From Faecalispora jeddahensis (lineage in GTDB: Bacteria; Bacillota; Clostridia; Oscillospirales; Acutalibacteraceae), in assembly GCF_000577335.1 (NCBI RefSeq), contig NZ_CBYL010000001.1:1-64000 (forward strand): DNA of 64,000 bases, read 5' to 3'. The notes under the pieces were generated by a model. That model had not been told where the DNA came from. It did no database searches and worked only from the letters and a program-made list of their open reading frames with translations. A program made the position numbers and the translations under genes. This document shows, piece by piece, positions 16,250 through 25,250 of this stretch. Each line of letters starts with the position of its first letter. The stretch's first letter is position 1.

Positions 16250-18217
16250 TTATTCATCAATGTTTCCGTTTTCGCGGTAGGAACGCCAGACGTTTTCAAA
16301 AAAGTCGTCGTCCTCCGGAATCGGGCGTACGGGTCGCCAGCTGATCTTGCAGGCGCCGTTTTGATAAACGGCCTCCTGAATCACGCCGCCCCCCGCTCCG
16401 TTATCGAGCCGGAAGGTAAAGGTATCCGGCAGAACGGCATATGGTTTTTCTCCGTCCGGGTCAGTGTACAGGGCGCTTCCCCTGCTTTTGCCGCCCCGCT
16501 CGAGATAATCGCGCATGGCGGAAAGATACACCTGCTGGCAGATCAGAACATCGCGCAGGCGAAAGAGCTTGGAAAGCTCCGCGGGGGAAGCAACGGAAAC
16601 CAGGCCGGAAAATTCGGAAAGCTCCCGGCGCGTTTCTTCTAAGGCGGCGTCAATTCCTTCACCGCTGCGAATGGCTGCGCCAAAGCGGCTCATCCGCACG
16701 GCGGCGGTGTCCCACAGCTGCTGCACGGGCGTACCGGCAGTATTGTGCACTGCTTCGTCCGCAAGGGCGTTCATCTGCCCGGCGGCTTCCAGAGCGCAAG
16801 CCAAAAACGCCTGCTCCCCCTCCGGCTCGCCGGTTCTGCGGGCCGCGATATACTCGGCCGCGCGGGATGAACCCACCTGACCGGCATTCAGCGCGCTGCC
16901 GCCCGGACGGTACACGCCATGGCTGGCGCTGACCTCTCCGGCGGCAAAAAAGCCCTCCAGATTCGTGTGCCACCATGCGTTGATCGCAAGACCGCCGTTA
17001 TTGTGCTGGGCACAAAGGGCGATCTCCAGCGGCTCCTTCGCAAGGTCTACGCCGCGTCCGCGGTAAAACTCCACCGCGGGGGTGTTCATATGCAGCAGGC
17101 GATCATACGGCGTGCCGAAGCAGGCGCCCGCTTTTTCCATATAGTCGCGTGCTTCCGCTCCCAGAGCGGAGAAATCCAGCTCGCCGCCGCCCGGATTCGA
17201 GCGGAAATCAAGGAACACCTTGCGGCCCTTGCAGCTTTCCAGATAGACGAGAATATCGATGATCGAGCTTCCGTTCTTCACCTTGCGCACATCAAACGGC
17301 CACTGATAGCCTTTCAGGAACACCTTGGTGAGCATGTCGCCCGGATCGGTAAAGAAGTCAAATAAGAATTCGCGCTCATCCGAGCCGTCGGGATTTGTGG
17401 AGAGAAACCGCGGCATGACCTGCATATAAGTGCCCGACACATTCCAGCGGGGCCGGGTGGAGGCAAGGCCATACTGCCATTCCGTCAGGTTTTTGCCGCG
17501 CACGCCGGCCTCGAACGCAATGCCCGTCGCGCCGAAATGGCCAAAGGGATACACGCTGTCCGCATAAATGCCCGCGGGGCCGCCGGTGGCGTAAATCACA
17601 TTCTTGCAGCGGAACACCACAAAGCGGCTGTCCGCATCCTCTGGCGCGGAGGTGTCGAGGCAGAGCAGGCCATATACCCTGCTGCGGTCAGAGAGAATCC
17701 GGATGACCTGCATGCGGTCAAAAATCGGAATCTGCTTTTCATTGACCGATTTCTCCAGCGCCTCCGTCATTCTCTTGGAGGTGTACGGGCCGACGCTGGT
17801 CGCCCTGCGGCGAGGATCGTGGTCTGTTTTGTAGCCTACATATTCCCCATATCGATTTTTCGGGAACGGAACGCCCAGCTCCGCAAGGCGCAGGAAGCCC
17901 TGCGCGGACAGCGCCGCCTCGCACAATGCGATGTCGCCGTCCACACACTCGCCGGAGAAGAGCGTTTCCGCCATTTCCCGCACACTGTCCGGGTCCCCGC
18001 CGGAGAGCGTGAGCTTATAATAGGTTTGTTTGTCTGAACCGGTATTTCTGGAGGTGCCCGCCTTAACGTGCTCGGTCACAATGGCAACGTCGTGCTGCCC
18101 CAGCATCCAGAGGCGGTCGGCGGCATTAAAGCCGGCCGCTCCGGAACCCACAACCACGGTGTTCACCGTGATCTGCCGGTAAGTCCCCTGCGGGGTTTGC
18201 AATGAAGATGTGTTCAT
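16250..18217 (-). CDS. FAD-dependent oxidoreductase of the fumarate reductase/aspartate oxidase type
   Basis: 655 residues. The N-terminal FAD-binding dinucleotide fold is clear (NTVVVGSGAAGFNAADRL, about 19-36). The second FAD block is WWHTNLEGFFAAGEVSASHGVYRPGGSALNAGQVGSSRAAEYIA. A QHNNGG motif stands where fumarate reductases carry the active-site His. No signal peptide and no heme or membrane anchor are present, so it is probably soluble. The ATG at 18217 has GGGAGGC upstream. It is the last gene of the 29.7-16.2 kb leftward locus. The substrate is unknown; a redox partner role with the OYE homologue in the same operon is possible. Confidence 0.8.
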   Translation of the reverse strand: MNTSSLQTPQGTYRQITVNTVVVGSGAAGFNAADRLWMLGQHDVAIVTEHVKAGTSRNTGSDKQTYYKLTLSGGDPDSVREMAETLFSGECVDGDIALCEAALSAQGFLRLAELGVPFPKNRYGEYVGYKTDHDPRRRATSVGPYTSKRMTEALEKSVNEKQIPIFDRMQVIRILSDRSRVYGLLCLDTSAPEDADSRFVVFRCKNVIYATGGPAGIYADSVYPFGHFGATGIAFEAGVRGKNLTEWQYGLASTRPRWNVSGTYMQVMPRFLSTNPDGSDEREFLFDFFTDPGDMLTKVFLKGYQWPFDVRKVKNGSSIIDILVYLESCKGRKVFLDFRSNPGGGELDFSALGAEARDYMEKAGACFGTPYDRLLHMNTPAVEFYRGRGVDLAKEPLEIALCAQHNNGGLAINAWWHTNLEGFFAAGEVSASHGVYRPGGSALNAGQVGSSRAAEYIAARRTGEPEGEQAFLACALEAAGQMNALADEAVHNTAGTPVQQLWDTAAVRMSRFGAAIRSGEGIDAALEETRRELSEFSGLVSVASPAELSKLFRLRDVLICQQVYLSAMRDYLERGGKSRGSALYTDPDGEKPYAVLPDTFTFRLDNGAGGGVIQEAVYQNGACKISWRPVRPIPEDDDFFENVWRSYRENGNIDE

Positions 18218-18242
18218 GGCCGCCTCCCTGTATTTTTTTATC

Positions 18243-18275
18243 GTTCTCTCCCCTGCCGCAGGCAGGGGAGAGAAC
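18243..18275 (-). promoter_or_regulatory. Perfect 15-bp intercistronic hairpin
   Basis: GTTCTCTCCCCTGCC and its exact complement around a 3-base loop, lying between the SDR stop and the flavoprotein ribosome binding site. The minus strand then reads A-rich, so it is probably an mRNA stability or processing element. Confidence 0.55.
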
Positions 18276-18282
18276 ATTCTTT

Positions 18283-19050
18283 TTACAGCCGTTTGATGTG
18301 GAATCCGCCGTCGATGTCGATATAATTCCCGGTGGTATACAGGAACTCGTCGCCGCAGAACACGCCGACAGCGTTGGCGACGTCTTCCGGGGTCCCCCAG
18401 CGGGCGATCGGGAAAATCCCCTGCTCGATGAGCGACTCATACTTTTCCTGCACGCTGGAGGTCATGTCGGTGAAAATCACGCCTGGGCGCACCTCATTCA
18501 CCAGAATGCCCTCGGCGGCCAGACGGTCCGCGTACAGGGTGGTCAGCATCGATACACCCGCTTTGGAAACGCAGTATTCCCCACGATTGGTGGAAGATAC
18601 CTCAGCCGAGCAGGACGAAACGTTCACGATGGTTCCGCGCTTTTTGCCCTCGATCGGCTGGCGGAGCATCTGCTTTGCCACGGCCTGGGTGAGGAACATG
18701 TTGCCCTTGGTATTGACGCCCACCACGAAATCGAAGCTTTCTTCGCTCATTTCGAGCAGATCAGCGCGCACCTTGGGAGCCACGCCCGCATTATTGACGA
18801 GCACATGGATTCCGCCGAAGCGATCCACCGCCTCCTGCACAAGTCTCTGGCGATCCTCCGAAGAACCGAGGTTGCCCTGAACATAATGATATTCGATTCC
18901 TTCAGCGGAAAGCTGATCGAGCCTTTCCTGATTCGCCTCTTTGGGAGTGGTCGCGAATATCACAACGGAAAAGCCGTCCAGCCCAAGCCGGCGGGCAATC
19001 GCAAAACCGATTCCCCGGCTTCCTCCAGTCACAATTGCGGTCTTTTTCAT
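18283..19050 (-). CDS. Short-chain dehydrogenase/reductase (SDR)
   Basis: 255 residues of classical SDR type. The nucleotide-binding TGGSRGIGFAIA (8-19), the NNAGVAPK block, the catalytic Ser in IVNVSSCSAEVSS and the YCVSK active-site Tyr-Lys are all present. Similarity is to FabG/gluconate-5-dehydrogenase-like enzymes. It is in a catabolic locus rather than a fatty-acid cluster, so a sugar, polyol or alicyclic alcohol is a more likely substrate than an acyl-ACP. AGGAGAG precedes the ATG. Confidence 0.9.
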   Translation of the reverse strand: MKKTAIVTGGSRGIGFAIARRLGLDGFSVVIFATTPKEANQERLDQLSAEGIEYHYVQGNLGSSEDRQRLVQEAVDRFGGIHVLVNNAGVAPKVRADLLEMSEESFDFVVGVNTKGNMFLTQAVAKQMLRQPIEGKKRGTIVNVSSCSAEVSSTNRGEYCVSKAGVSMLTTLYADRLAAEGILVNEVRPGVIFTDMTSSVQEKYESLIEQGIFPIARWGTPEDVANAVGVFCGDEFLYTTGNYIDIDGGFHIKRL

Positions 19051-19086
19051 ACTGTTCTCTCCTGTTCTAATTTGATCAGACGCCGG

Positions 19087-20115
19087 TTACGGCTCCAGCA
19101 GCACCTTTACGCTGCCGGCACTTCTGTCGAGGCAGGTTTCCAGCGCCTTCTGCAAATCATCCAGCGGGAACACATGGGTCACCAGTTTTTCCAGATTCAG
19201 CTCGCGGGAAAGCTCGATGGCCACGGGGAAATCCCAGCAATAGCCCTGCGCTCCCTGCACCCGGATTTCACGGGAGACAAAAAGATCCGCCGGGATATTG
19301 ATTTTCGGGTTTTCAAAAATACCCACGATCGTTGCAAGGCCGTTCTGACGGATGGACGAAATGGCCTGCACGAAGGTCGCTTCAAGGCCGACGCACTCAA
19401 AGCTCTTATCCACACCCTTGCCGCCGGTCAGGCGGTGAAGGGCATCTTCCAGCGGCTCTTTGCCGGAATTGACCGCCGCCGTTGCGCCGAGCTCCAGCGC
19501 CAGCTTGAGGCGGGCGTCGGAATGGTCGGCGATAATGACCTGAGAAGCGCCGCTCTTGCGGCATACTGCTGCGATCAGAAGACCGATCGCGCCCGCGCCG
19601 ATGACCAGCACAGTTTCGCCCAGCCTGATGTCTGCCCGGCGAACGGCATGCGTCGCAACGGAAAGCGGCTCGATCAGCGCGCCCGCGTGGTAGCTCAGAT
19701 CATCCGGCAGGCGGAACACATGCTCGGCCTGTGCCATCACATAATCCGCCATCGCGCCGTCGCCCTTGCGGTAAGAGAAGCTGATGTTCTCGCAGTACCC
19801 GTAATTGCCGTGGCGGCAGGCTTCGCACGTGCCGCAGACGATGCAGGGCTCGAGCGTGACCCGGTCGCCCTCGGAAAGCCCGGTAACTCCGGGGCCTACC
19901 GCGACGATGTCGCCGGAAAATTCATGGCCGATCGTCACCGGCAGCGGAACTGCCGGGTGACGGCCTTTAAAAATATGCAGATCGCTGCCGCAGATCGCGC
20001 TGGATACCACGCGGATCAGCACCTGGCCCTCTGCGGGCTCGGAAAAAGTTCTCTGCATAAAATCTGTTTTCATCGGTTCGGCCACACGGCCGACTCTGCT
20101 GTTCCATTCTTTCAA
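19087..20115 (-). CDS. Zinc-dependent alcohol/polyol dehydrogenase
   Basis: 342 residues, medium-chain family. Catalytic zinc ligands are in SAICGSDLHIFKGRHP and IGHEFSGDIV. The structural-zinc Cys set is CIVCGTCEACRHGNYGYC. The cofactor turn is VLVIGAGAIGLLIAAV. Sorbitol/L-iditol or threonine dehydrogenase-like specificity is possible; the sequence does not settle it. The start is a TTG at 20115 with GGGGG 8 bases upstream. It follows the OYE-like gene by 15 bases, so the two are co-translated. Confidence 0.9.
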   Translation of the reverse strand: MKEWNSRVGRVAEPMKTDFMQRTFSEPAEGQVLIRVVSSAICGSDLHIFKGRHPAVPLPVTIGHEFSGDIVAVGPGVTGLSEGDRVTLEPCIVCGTCEACRHGNYGYCENISFSYRKGDGAMADYVMAQAEHVFRLPDDLSYHAGALIEPLSVATHAVRRADIRLGETVLVIGAGAIGLLIAAVCRKSGASQVIIADHSDARLKLALELGATAAVNSGKEPLEDALHRLTGGKGVDKSFECVGLEATFVQAISSIRQNGLATIVGIFENPKINIPADLFVSREIRVQGAQGYCWDFPVAIELSRELNLEKLVTHVFPLDDLQKALETCLDRSAGSVKVLLEP

Positions 20116-20130
20116 GTGAGGTTCCCCCTT

Positions 20131-21507
20131 TTACTGAAAGCTGTGTTCGCGCTGCTGCGCTTCCTCTCTGGCCTCGCGGTACAGCGGGGCATACAGCTTG
20201 CTGTCTTTGATGACGCAGCCCGTGCGGCCGTGGTCGCGCATGATCTGCGTACACTTGGAACAGGTGATGCAGCACTGCTTCGGGTCCATCTCACCTTTGG
20301 TGAGAATATCGCGCGGGGCCTCGGGGTAAGCGAAGCTGGAACGGCCCAGACCCATAAAGCTGCAGCTGTGATCCGCGATGTTCGCGGCGCCTGCGTAGGG
20401 TGCATACTGGCGCAGCCAGGTGTAGCCGTTGCCGATGACAGGAACGTCTCCGGCGGCCTCCTGAATGCGGCGGGTAAAGTCAAACAGGCGGGAAACGCTC
20501 TCGAGCGGATGCTCATCCGGCACGGGAATGCCCATGCTGGACTGATCGAACGGGCGCGTCACCTGCGGATAAATATAGTACGGGTTGCCGGCGGAATTGC
20601 TCAGAAGGTCTACGCTCTCTTCCACCAGCATCTTCACGAGCATCATCGGTTCGGTGGGGTCAAACTTCCACACGTCGTCCTGATCCACGCCGAAACCGTA
20701 GGGATAGGGATGCGCATCGAACACGTTGAACCGACAGGCGATCAGGAAATCGTCGCCCACGGCCTCGCGCACAGCGCGGATGGTCTGGCGCAGGAAGCGC
20801 GTTCTGTTTTCAAAGCTGCCGCCGTATTTTCCCTCTCTGGTGTGGGAGGCCAGCAGCTCGCTGAGCAGATACCGATGACAGCTCTTGATGTCTACGCCGT
20901 CAAAGCCGGCCTCTTTGGCCAGAAGCGCGGACTGCACATACTTTCCGGTGAGTGCGTCGAGGTATTCATCGGTGATAACGGGCGCGTCGGGATCAAGGCC
21001 CACGCGGGGGTCGAGCAGAGGATCATGCTGCGGCACGAGCGGAGCGCCCTTGTGGCCCTCCGGTCTGGAGTAACGGCCGGAATGCGTCAGCTGAACGATG
21101 TTCAGCGGCCGGTGATCCGCTCCGTTTGCAGCCGCGGCGGCCGCGTTGGTTCTTTTCAGCAGCTCGGCAAATTTGCCTACATTCTCTTTGGTGAGCATCA
21201 TCTGCAGCGGGTTTGCACGGCCCTCCTGCACAACAGCGCAGGCCTCCCACCACAGCAGCCCGGCTCCACCCTCGGCAAAACGGGTATACCGGCGCTCTAC
21301 CAGCTCGCTCGGCGAACCGTCCGGCTCAGAATCGCAGCCCTCCATAGGGAGCACTGCAATTGCGTTCGGCGAGGTTTTGCTGCCGACCTTCACCGGATGT
21401 GCGAGAGGAGACAAGTCCTCACTCAGATGAATATTCGCCCCTAGCTCGGCGATTTTCTCTTTCAACTCTTCGATCGACTGAAAATGAAACTTTTCATGCG
21501 AAGCCAT
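20131..21507 (-). CDS. NADH:flavin oxidoreductase (Old Yellow Enzyme family)
   Basis: 458 residues. FMN-barrel blocks are visible: IVQLTHSGRYS with the active-site His, AGFDGVDIKSCHRYLLSELLASHTREGKYGGSFENRTRFL, and VIGNGYTW. A Cys cluster (CCITCSKC) near the C-terminus, at the place where OYE-like 2,4-dienoyl-CoA reductases bind an Fe-S cluster, suggests at least a remnant of that site. The second flavin domain of those larger enzymes is absent. The ATG at 21507 with AAAGGATGG upstream is preferred over upstream Met codons. It likely reduces an activated C=C bond or demethylates; substrate unknown. A LacI-type palindrome lies 42 bases upstream. Confidence 0.85.
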   Translation of the reverse strand: MASHEKFHFQSIEELKEKIAELGANIHLSEDLSPLAHPVKVGSKTSPNAIAVLPMEGCDSEPDGSPSELVERRYTRFAEGGAGLLWWEACAVVQEGRANPLQMMLTKENVGKFAELLKRTNAAAAAANGADHRPLNIVQLTHSGRYSRPEGHKGAPLVPQHDPLLDPRVGLDPDAPVITDEYLDALTGKYVQSALLAKEAGFDGVDIKSCHRYLLSELLASHTREGKYGGSFENRTRFLRQTIRAVREAVGDDFLIACRFNVFDAHPYPYGFGVDQDDVWKFDPTEPMMLVKMLVEESVDLLSNSAGNPYYIYPQVTRPFDQSSMGIPVPDEHPLESVSRLFDFTRRIQEAAGDVPVIGNGYTWLRQYAPYAGAANIADHSCSFMGLGRSSFAYPEAPRDILTKGEMDPKQCCITCSKCTQIMRDHGRTGCVIKDSKLYAPLYREAREEAQQREHSFQ

Positions 21508-21548
21508 TTGATCCATCCTTTCTTTCATTCTGTAAGCGAATGATTTTA

Positions 21549-21562
21549 TGCAATCGTTTGCA
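21549..21562. promoter_or_regulatory. LacI-type operator-like site upstream of the OYE gene
   Basis: TGCAATCGTTTGCA has the central CG and TGCAA/TTGCA arms of LacI-family operators. It sits between the epimerase and OYE genes in the same locus as a lacI-family gene. Confidence 0.6.
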
Positions 21563-21610
21563 ATATTAGGTCGCACTGGCCCATTCAAAAATGAACCGGC
21601 GTACTATTTT

Positions 21611-22459
21611 TTAGATTGCTTGTTTTTCACGGAACGCGCCGATCAGGTAACGAAGCCCGGCCAGTGCCAGCGCATCGGGGGACTCCCCGAGCTGCACCCA
21701 GCCGCTGTCAAGCCCGCCGGGCTTGAAGGTTTCCATCGTGACGTGTCCCTGATAGCCGTGGCTGCGCAGCAGACCGAAAATCTGCTCCCACGGGAAAAAT
21801 CCCTGCCCGGGTGCGCCGCGGTGATTGGCGCAGGCGTGAAAGTGAAACATTTTCCCGGCGGCCAGCACGCGCTCGACCGCGCCGCACAGATCCTCTTCTT
21901 CGATGCCTGCGTGGAAGGTATCGAAATGGATTCCAAGAAAATCGTCGTCCACATCGTTTACCATGCGCAGAGCCTGCTCCGCCGTATTGACCACACTGCT
22001 GCGGTAGCGGTTGAGCGGCTCGATCGCAAGGCGCACCCCGTATTCCCGCGCACGGGCACTAAGGGCGCGCAGTCCCTGCACCGCGAGCTCCCACTCGCGC
22101 TCGGCTTCGTCCGGCGGCAGCAGATGGCGCTTTCCGCCGCCCGCATACAGCGGGCCGGCGAACACATCGGCCCCGAGCTTTGCCCCGGTTTCAAGACATT
22201 TCGTCAGGTACTCCATCGTATTGGCCCGAACCTGCGGGTCAAAGTTCGAAAGATCACGCCCCGGCGACATCGCCGCACAGAGCGAAACGCGAAGGCCGGT
22301 TTTGCGGATTTCCTCGGCGAGAGGCTTCGAAAGCTCCGGCTGGGTCATCGGGATTTCCACAGCATCGAAGCCCATTTCGGCGATCTTCGTCGGCAGGCCC
22401 AGACAATCGGGGCCCAGCGCATTGGTCCAGTTCCAAAGATTAATGCCCAGTGGGTTCAT
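21611..22459 (-). CDS. Sugar phosphate isomerase/epimerase-type TIM-barrel protein
   Basis: 282 residues. This is the AP-endonuclease-2-like barrel used by D-tagatose/D-psicose 3-epimerases, hydroxypyruvate isomerase and inosose dehydratase. Metal-ligand motifs fit: AIEPLNRY (Glu), GIHFDTFHAGIEE (Asp, His), MFHFHACANHRGAPG (His) and VTMETF (Glu). GQGFFPW resembles the epimerase substrate loop. I take the ATG at 22459, which has AAAGGG 8 bases upstream, over a GTG nine bases earlier. It lies a few bases downstream of the lacI-family gene, so the regulator and the enzyme are on one message. Confidence 0.85.
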   Translation of the reverse strand: MNPLGINLWNWTNALGPDCLGLPTKIAEMGFDAVEIPMTQPELSKPLAEEIRKTGLRVSLCAAMSPGRDLSNFDPQVRANTMEYLTKCLETGAKLGADVFAGPLYAGGGKRHLLPPDEAEREWELAVQGLRALSARAREYGVRLAIEPLNRYRSSVVNTAEQALRMVNDVDDDFLGIHFDTFHAGIEEEDLCGAVERVLAAGKMFHFHACANHRGAPGQGFFPWEQIFGLLRSHGYQGHVTMETFKPGGLDSGWVQLGESPDALALAGLRYLIGAFREKQAI

Positions 22460-22472
22460 TTGGTTCACCCTT

Positions 22473-23480
22473 TCATCGGGTCGATTTCCTGATCACAAGA
22501 TCGGTATTCAGTATATCGACTGCAGGCTCCGGCAGGCCGCCGGTTTTATCCTTATATCGAATCTGGTTGATCAGCTTTGTGGCCGCAACGACGCCCATTT
22601 CGTACAGCGGCTGCGACACGGTGGAAAGCGGAGGCTCCACCAGCGCGGACAAGCCGACGTTATCGAAGCCCAGCACAGAAATATCCTGCGGGATGCGCAC
22701 GCCCATATCGTGCAGCGCATGCAGGATCACGATCGCCTTGGGGTCACTCGTTGCAAAAATTGAGTCGGGCCAGGGCTGTACCGAAAGCATGTTCCGCGTC
22801 AGATAATAAAAGCTGTTGCTGCCGTTCGTTTCCCGCAGGATCAGCCGTTCATCCACGGGAAGCTGATTGTCGCGCAGAGCGGCCAGGTAGCCCTCCAGGC
22901 GGTCGCGGTACAGAATCACCTCTTCGCGCCCGAGCGCCAGCGCAATGCGGCTGTGCCCTGTGCGCACCAGATAGTTGACCGCGTCGTACGACGCCTTGTA
23001 GTTGTCGACGATCACCGCGTCCAGATGCTCCTCTTTCGCGCACCGGTTGACCAGCACCAGAGGAAAGCCCTCGTCGCGCAGAGCGCGGATGTGGTCGGAG
23101 CCGGGCAGCATGGAGCAGACGATAAAGCCGTCGATCCAGCGCTTTTTCAGCTTATTGATATAGGATTTTTCCACCTCGACATCCTCGTCGGTATTGCAGA
23201 GAACCACCGTAAAACCGTTTTTACGGGCGGTGTCCTCCACACCGCGGGTAATGTCTGGGAAAATCAGGTTCTGAATGCTGGGGACCATCAGCGCAATGGT
23301 ATTGCTGCGCCCCATTTTCAGCCCTTTTGCAAGCACGTTCGGGCTGTAATCCATTTTCTTCACGGCCTCCAGCACGCGCTGGCGGGTTTGCTCATTCACA
23401 TAGCTCTTGCCGCTGAGCACTCTGGAAACAGTGCTGGCCGAAACCCCGGCCACCGCTGCGACATCCTTGATGTTGGTCAA
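22473..23480 (-). CDS. LacI-family transcriptional regulator
   Basis: 335 residues. The N-terminal LacI DNA-binding domain (NIKDVAAVAGVSASTVSRVLSGKSYVNEQTRQRVLEAVKKMDYSPNVLAKGL, about 3-55) is textbook. A periplasmic-binding-protein-like sensor with IFATSDPKAIVILHALHDMGVRIPQDISVLGFDNVGLS follows. Two TTG codons six bases apart could start it; the one at 23480 is better spaced from GAGGTGA. It sits inside the catabolic locus between the dehydratase and the epimerase. Matching palindromes occur upstream of its own start (23524), of the OYE gene (21549) and of the transporter (29788). Confidence 0.95.
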   Translation of the reverse strand: MTNIKDVAAVAGVSASTVSRVLSGKSYVNEQTRQRVLEAVKKMDYSPNVLAKGLKMGRSNTIALMVPSIQNLIFPDITRGVEDTARKNGFTVVLCNTDEDVEVEKSYINKLKKRWIDGFIVCSMLPGSDHIRALRDEGFPLVLVNRCAKEEHLDAVIVDNYKASYDAVNYLVRTGHSRIALALGREEVILYRDRLEGYLAALRDNQLPVDERLILRETNGSNSFYYLTRNMLSVQPWPDSIFATSDPKAIVILHALHDMGVRIPQDISVLGFDNVGLSALVEPPLSTVSQPLYEMGVVAATKLINQIRYKDKTGGLPEPAVDILNTDLVIRKSTR

Positions 23481-23523
23481 AGTCAATCACCTCAAATGAA
23501 TCATAGCATTCTTTCCCTGCACC

Positions 23524-23537
23524 TGCAACCGTTTTCA
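23524..23537. promoter_or_regulatory. LacI-type operator-like site upstream of the lacI-family gene
   Basis: TGCAACCGTTTTCA, with the central CG and near-symmetric arms, about 40 bases upstream of the regulator start. It fits autoregulation. Confidence 0.5.
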
Positions 23538-23548
23538 GATCGATATGC

Positions 23549-25210
23549 TCATTTCTTCCAGTAAACCGTGGCTCCCTTATGTGCGGAGGTACAGTTTCTG
23601 CGGTACAGATCCAGCCAGCCGATCGCGGGTTTCTCCACCGGCTTCCACGATGCGCGGCGGCGGTCGAACTCTTCGTCGCTGACATCGATGGTGAGGGTGC
23701 GTCCCTCAATGTCGATATGGATGACATCCCCGTTTTCGATCAGGGCCAGATTGCCGCCCTCGTAGGCTTCGGGGCTGACATGACCGATGGCCAGACCGCC
23801 CGTTGCGCCGGAAAAGCGTCCGTCGGAAACAAGCGCGATCTCTTTGCCCATTCCCTTGCCCAAAACGGCAGCCATGAAGGTTTCCATATGGGGCATTCCG
23901 GGGCTTCCCTTCGGGCCTTCGTAGCGGATGACCACCACGTCGCCCGGTACGATCTCATCGCGGAGAATCGCGTTCCACGCGTCGTCCTGCGAATCGTAGC
24001 ACTTGGCGGGGCCGCTGAATTTCCACGCCTCGGGGTCTACGGCGCTGAATTTGACGATGGCGCTCTCGCTGCCGATGTTGCCGTGCAGCACCGCAAGGCC
24101 GCCCTGCTCGTGAATCGGCTCTTCGACCCGACGGATCACATCCGTGTTGCTGTTATGCGCAAGCTCGGCCTTTTCGCCGATGGTGCCGAACATGCCGCCG
24201 CATTTCGTGTTGATCTTGCCGGCCTTCGCCAGCTCCTTCACAACGGCGCCCAGGCCGCCTGCCGCAGAGAATTCCTCCATGGTATAGGTCGGGTGATTCG
24301 GGTAAATCGCGCTGATGACCGGAACCTCGCGGCTGATGCGGTCAAAGGTTTCGGGCGAAATCTCGCAGCCGATCTGGCGCGCGATCGCCGGGATATGCAG
24401 CAGGCTGTTGGTGGAGCCGCCGGTCGCCATCATGTAGCGAACCGCGTTCTCAAAGCTTTCCTGCGTGATAAAGCTCTGCGGACGGATGTTGTCGCGGACA
24501 GCCTGCACCAATCTGTGTGCCGCGCTGCGGGCCATTTCGTGCCACTCGGGCGTCTGGCTGCGCACGCTGGCGTTGCCGTGCGGAGACAGGCCCAGAATTT
24601 CGGCCAGAGCGCACATGGTGTTCGCAGTTCCCATAAACGGGCAGGCGCCCGGGGTGGGACACGCGTTGCGGACGACCATCTTGTAATGATCGCGGTCGAT
24701 GTCACCCGCAATGTAAGCGGCGTAAGCCTGTTTGGTGTGTGTGAGGGTCAGCATTTTGCCTTCCTCGGTATGTCCGGCCGCCATAAAACCGCCGGTGAGC
24801 ATCACGGTGGGGATATTCACCCGCAGAGCGCCCATGATCATGCCGGGCACCACCTTGTCGCAGGTGGACATAATGACCATGCCCTCGAGCATGTTCAGCT
24901 CGGCGACCATTTCCACCTCGCTCGAAACCAGGTCGCGCGCGGGCAGCGTGTAGCGGTCGCCGGGGGTGTTGGAACAGATGCCGTCGCAGATGCCGGTAAC
25001 GGGAAGCTCCAGCGCAAGGCCGCCGGCCTTGTAGATCTCTTCCTTCATTTCCGCAACGACATCCTTAAACGGAAAATGTCCGGGGTTCATTTCATTCCAG
25101 GAATTGACCAGTCCGATCACAGGGCGCTTTGCGTCCTCCTCCGAAACTCCCATCGCATACAGCAGTGCGTTGCGGTGGTCCAGAGATTCTTCATTCCATT
25201 CACGGATCAT
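23549..25210 (-). CDS. IlvD/Edd-family dehydratase, probably for a sugar acid
   Basis: 553 residues, the length of dihydroxy-acid dehydratases. Fe-S ligands expected from the family are visible in [22 protein letters not shown] and [18 protein letters not shown]. The C-terminal substrate-binding block [21 protein letters not shown] is intact. The family covers valine/isoleucine biosynthesis (IlvD), 6-phosphogluconate dehydratase and aldonate dehydratases. No other ilv gene is nearby. The context is a transporter, a LacI regulator and dehydrogenases, so I favour a catabolic aldonate-type dehydratase over an anabolic IlvD. That choice is inference. Confidence 0.85.
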   Translation of the reverse strand: MIREWNEESLDHRNALLYAMGVSEEDAKRPVIGLVNSWNEMNPGHFPFKDVVAEMKEEIYKAGGLALELPVTGICDGICSNTPGDRYTLPARDLVSSEVEMVAELNMLEGMVIMSTCDKVVPGMIMGALRVNIPTVMLTGGFMAAGHTEEGKMLTLTHTKQAYAAYIAGDIDRDHYKMVVRNACPTPGACPFMGTANTMCALAEILGLSPHGNASVRSQTPEWHEMARSAAHRLVQAVRDNIRPQSFITQESFENAVRYMMATGGSTNSLLHIPAIARQIGCEISPETFDRISREVPVISAIYPNHPTYTMEEFSAAGGLGAVVKELAKAGKINTKCGGMFGTIGEKAELAHNSNTDVIRRVEEPIHEQGGLAVLHGNIGSESAIVKFSAVDPEAWKFSGPAKCYDSQDDAWNAILRDEIVPGDVVVIRYEGPKGSPGMPHMETFMAAVLGKGMGKEIALVSDGRFSGATGGLAIGHVSPEAYEGGNLALIENGDVIHIDIEGRTLTIDVSDEEFDRRRASWKPVEKPAIGWLDLYRRNCTSAHKGATVYWKK

Positions 25211-25250
25211 GATTGTTCGCCTCTCAATCTATGTTTCCAAAGTACCTTCA

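Noticed and set aside
18202-21444. A 1080-codon open frame on the plus strand
   Set aside because: It lies antisense to the SDR, zinc dehydrogenase and OYE genes, has no ribosome binding site or recognisable domain, and reads as low-complexity Arg/His/Ala mirror sequence typical of GC-rich antisense frames.
23549-25210. Loss of the first Fe-S cysteine in the IlvD-like dehydratase
   Set aside because: The PGH sequence at that position also occurs in typical IlvD proteins, so this is not unusual.
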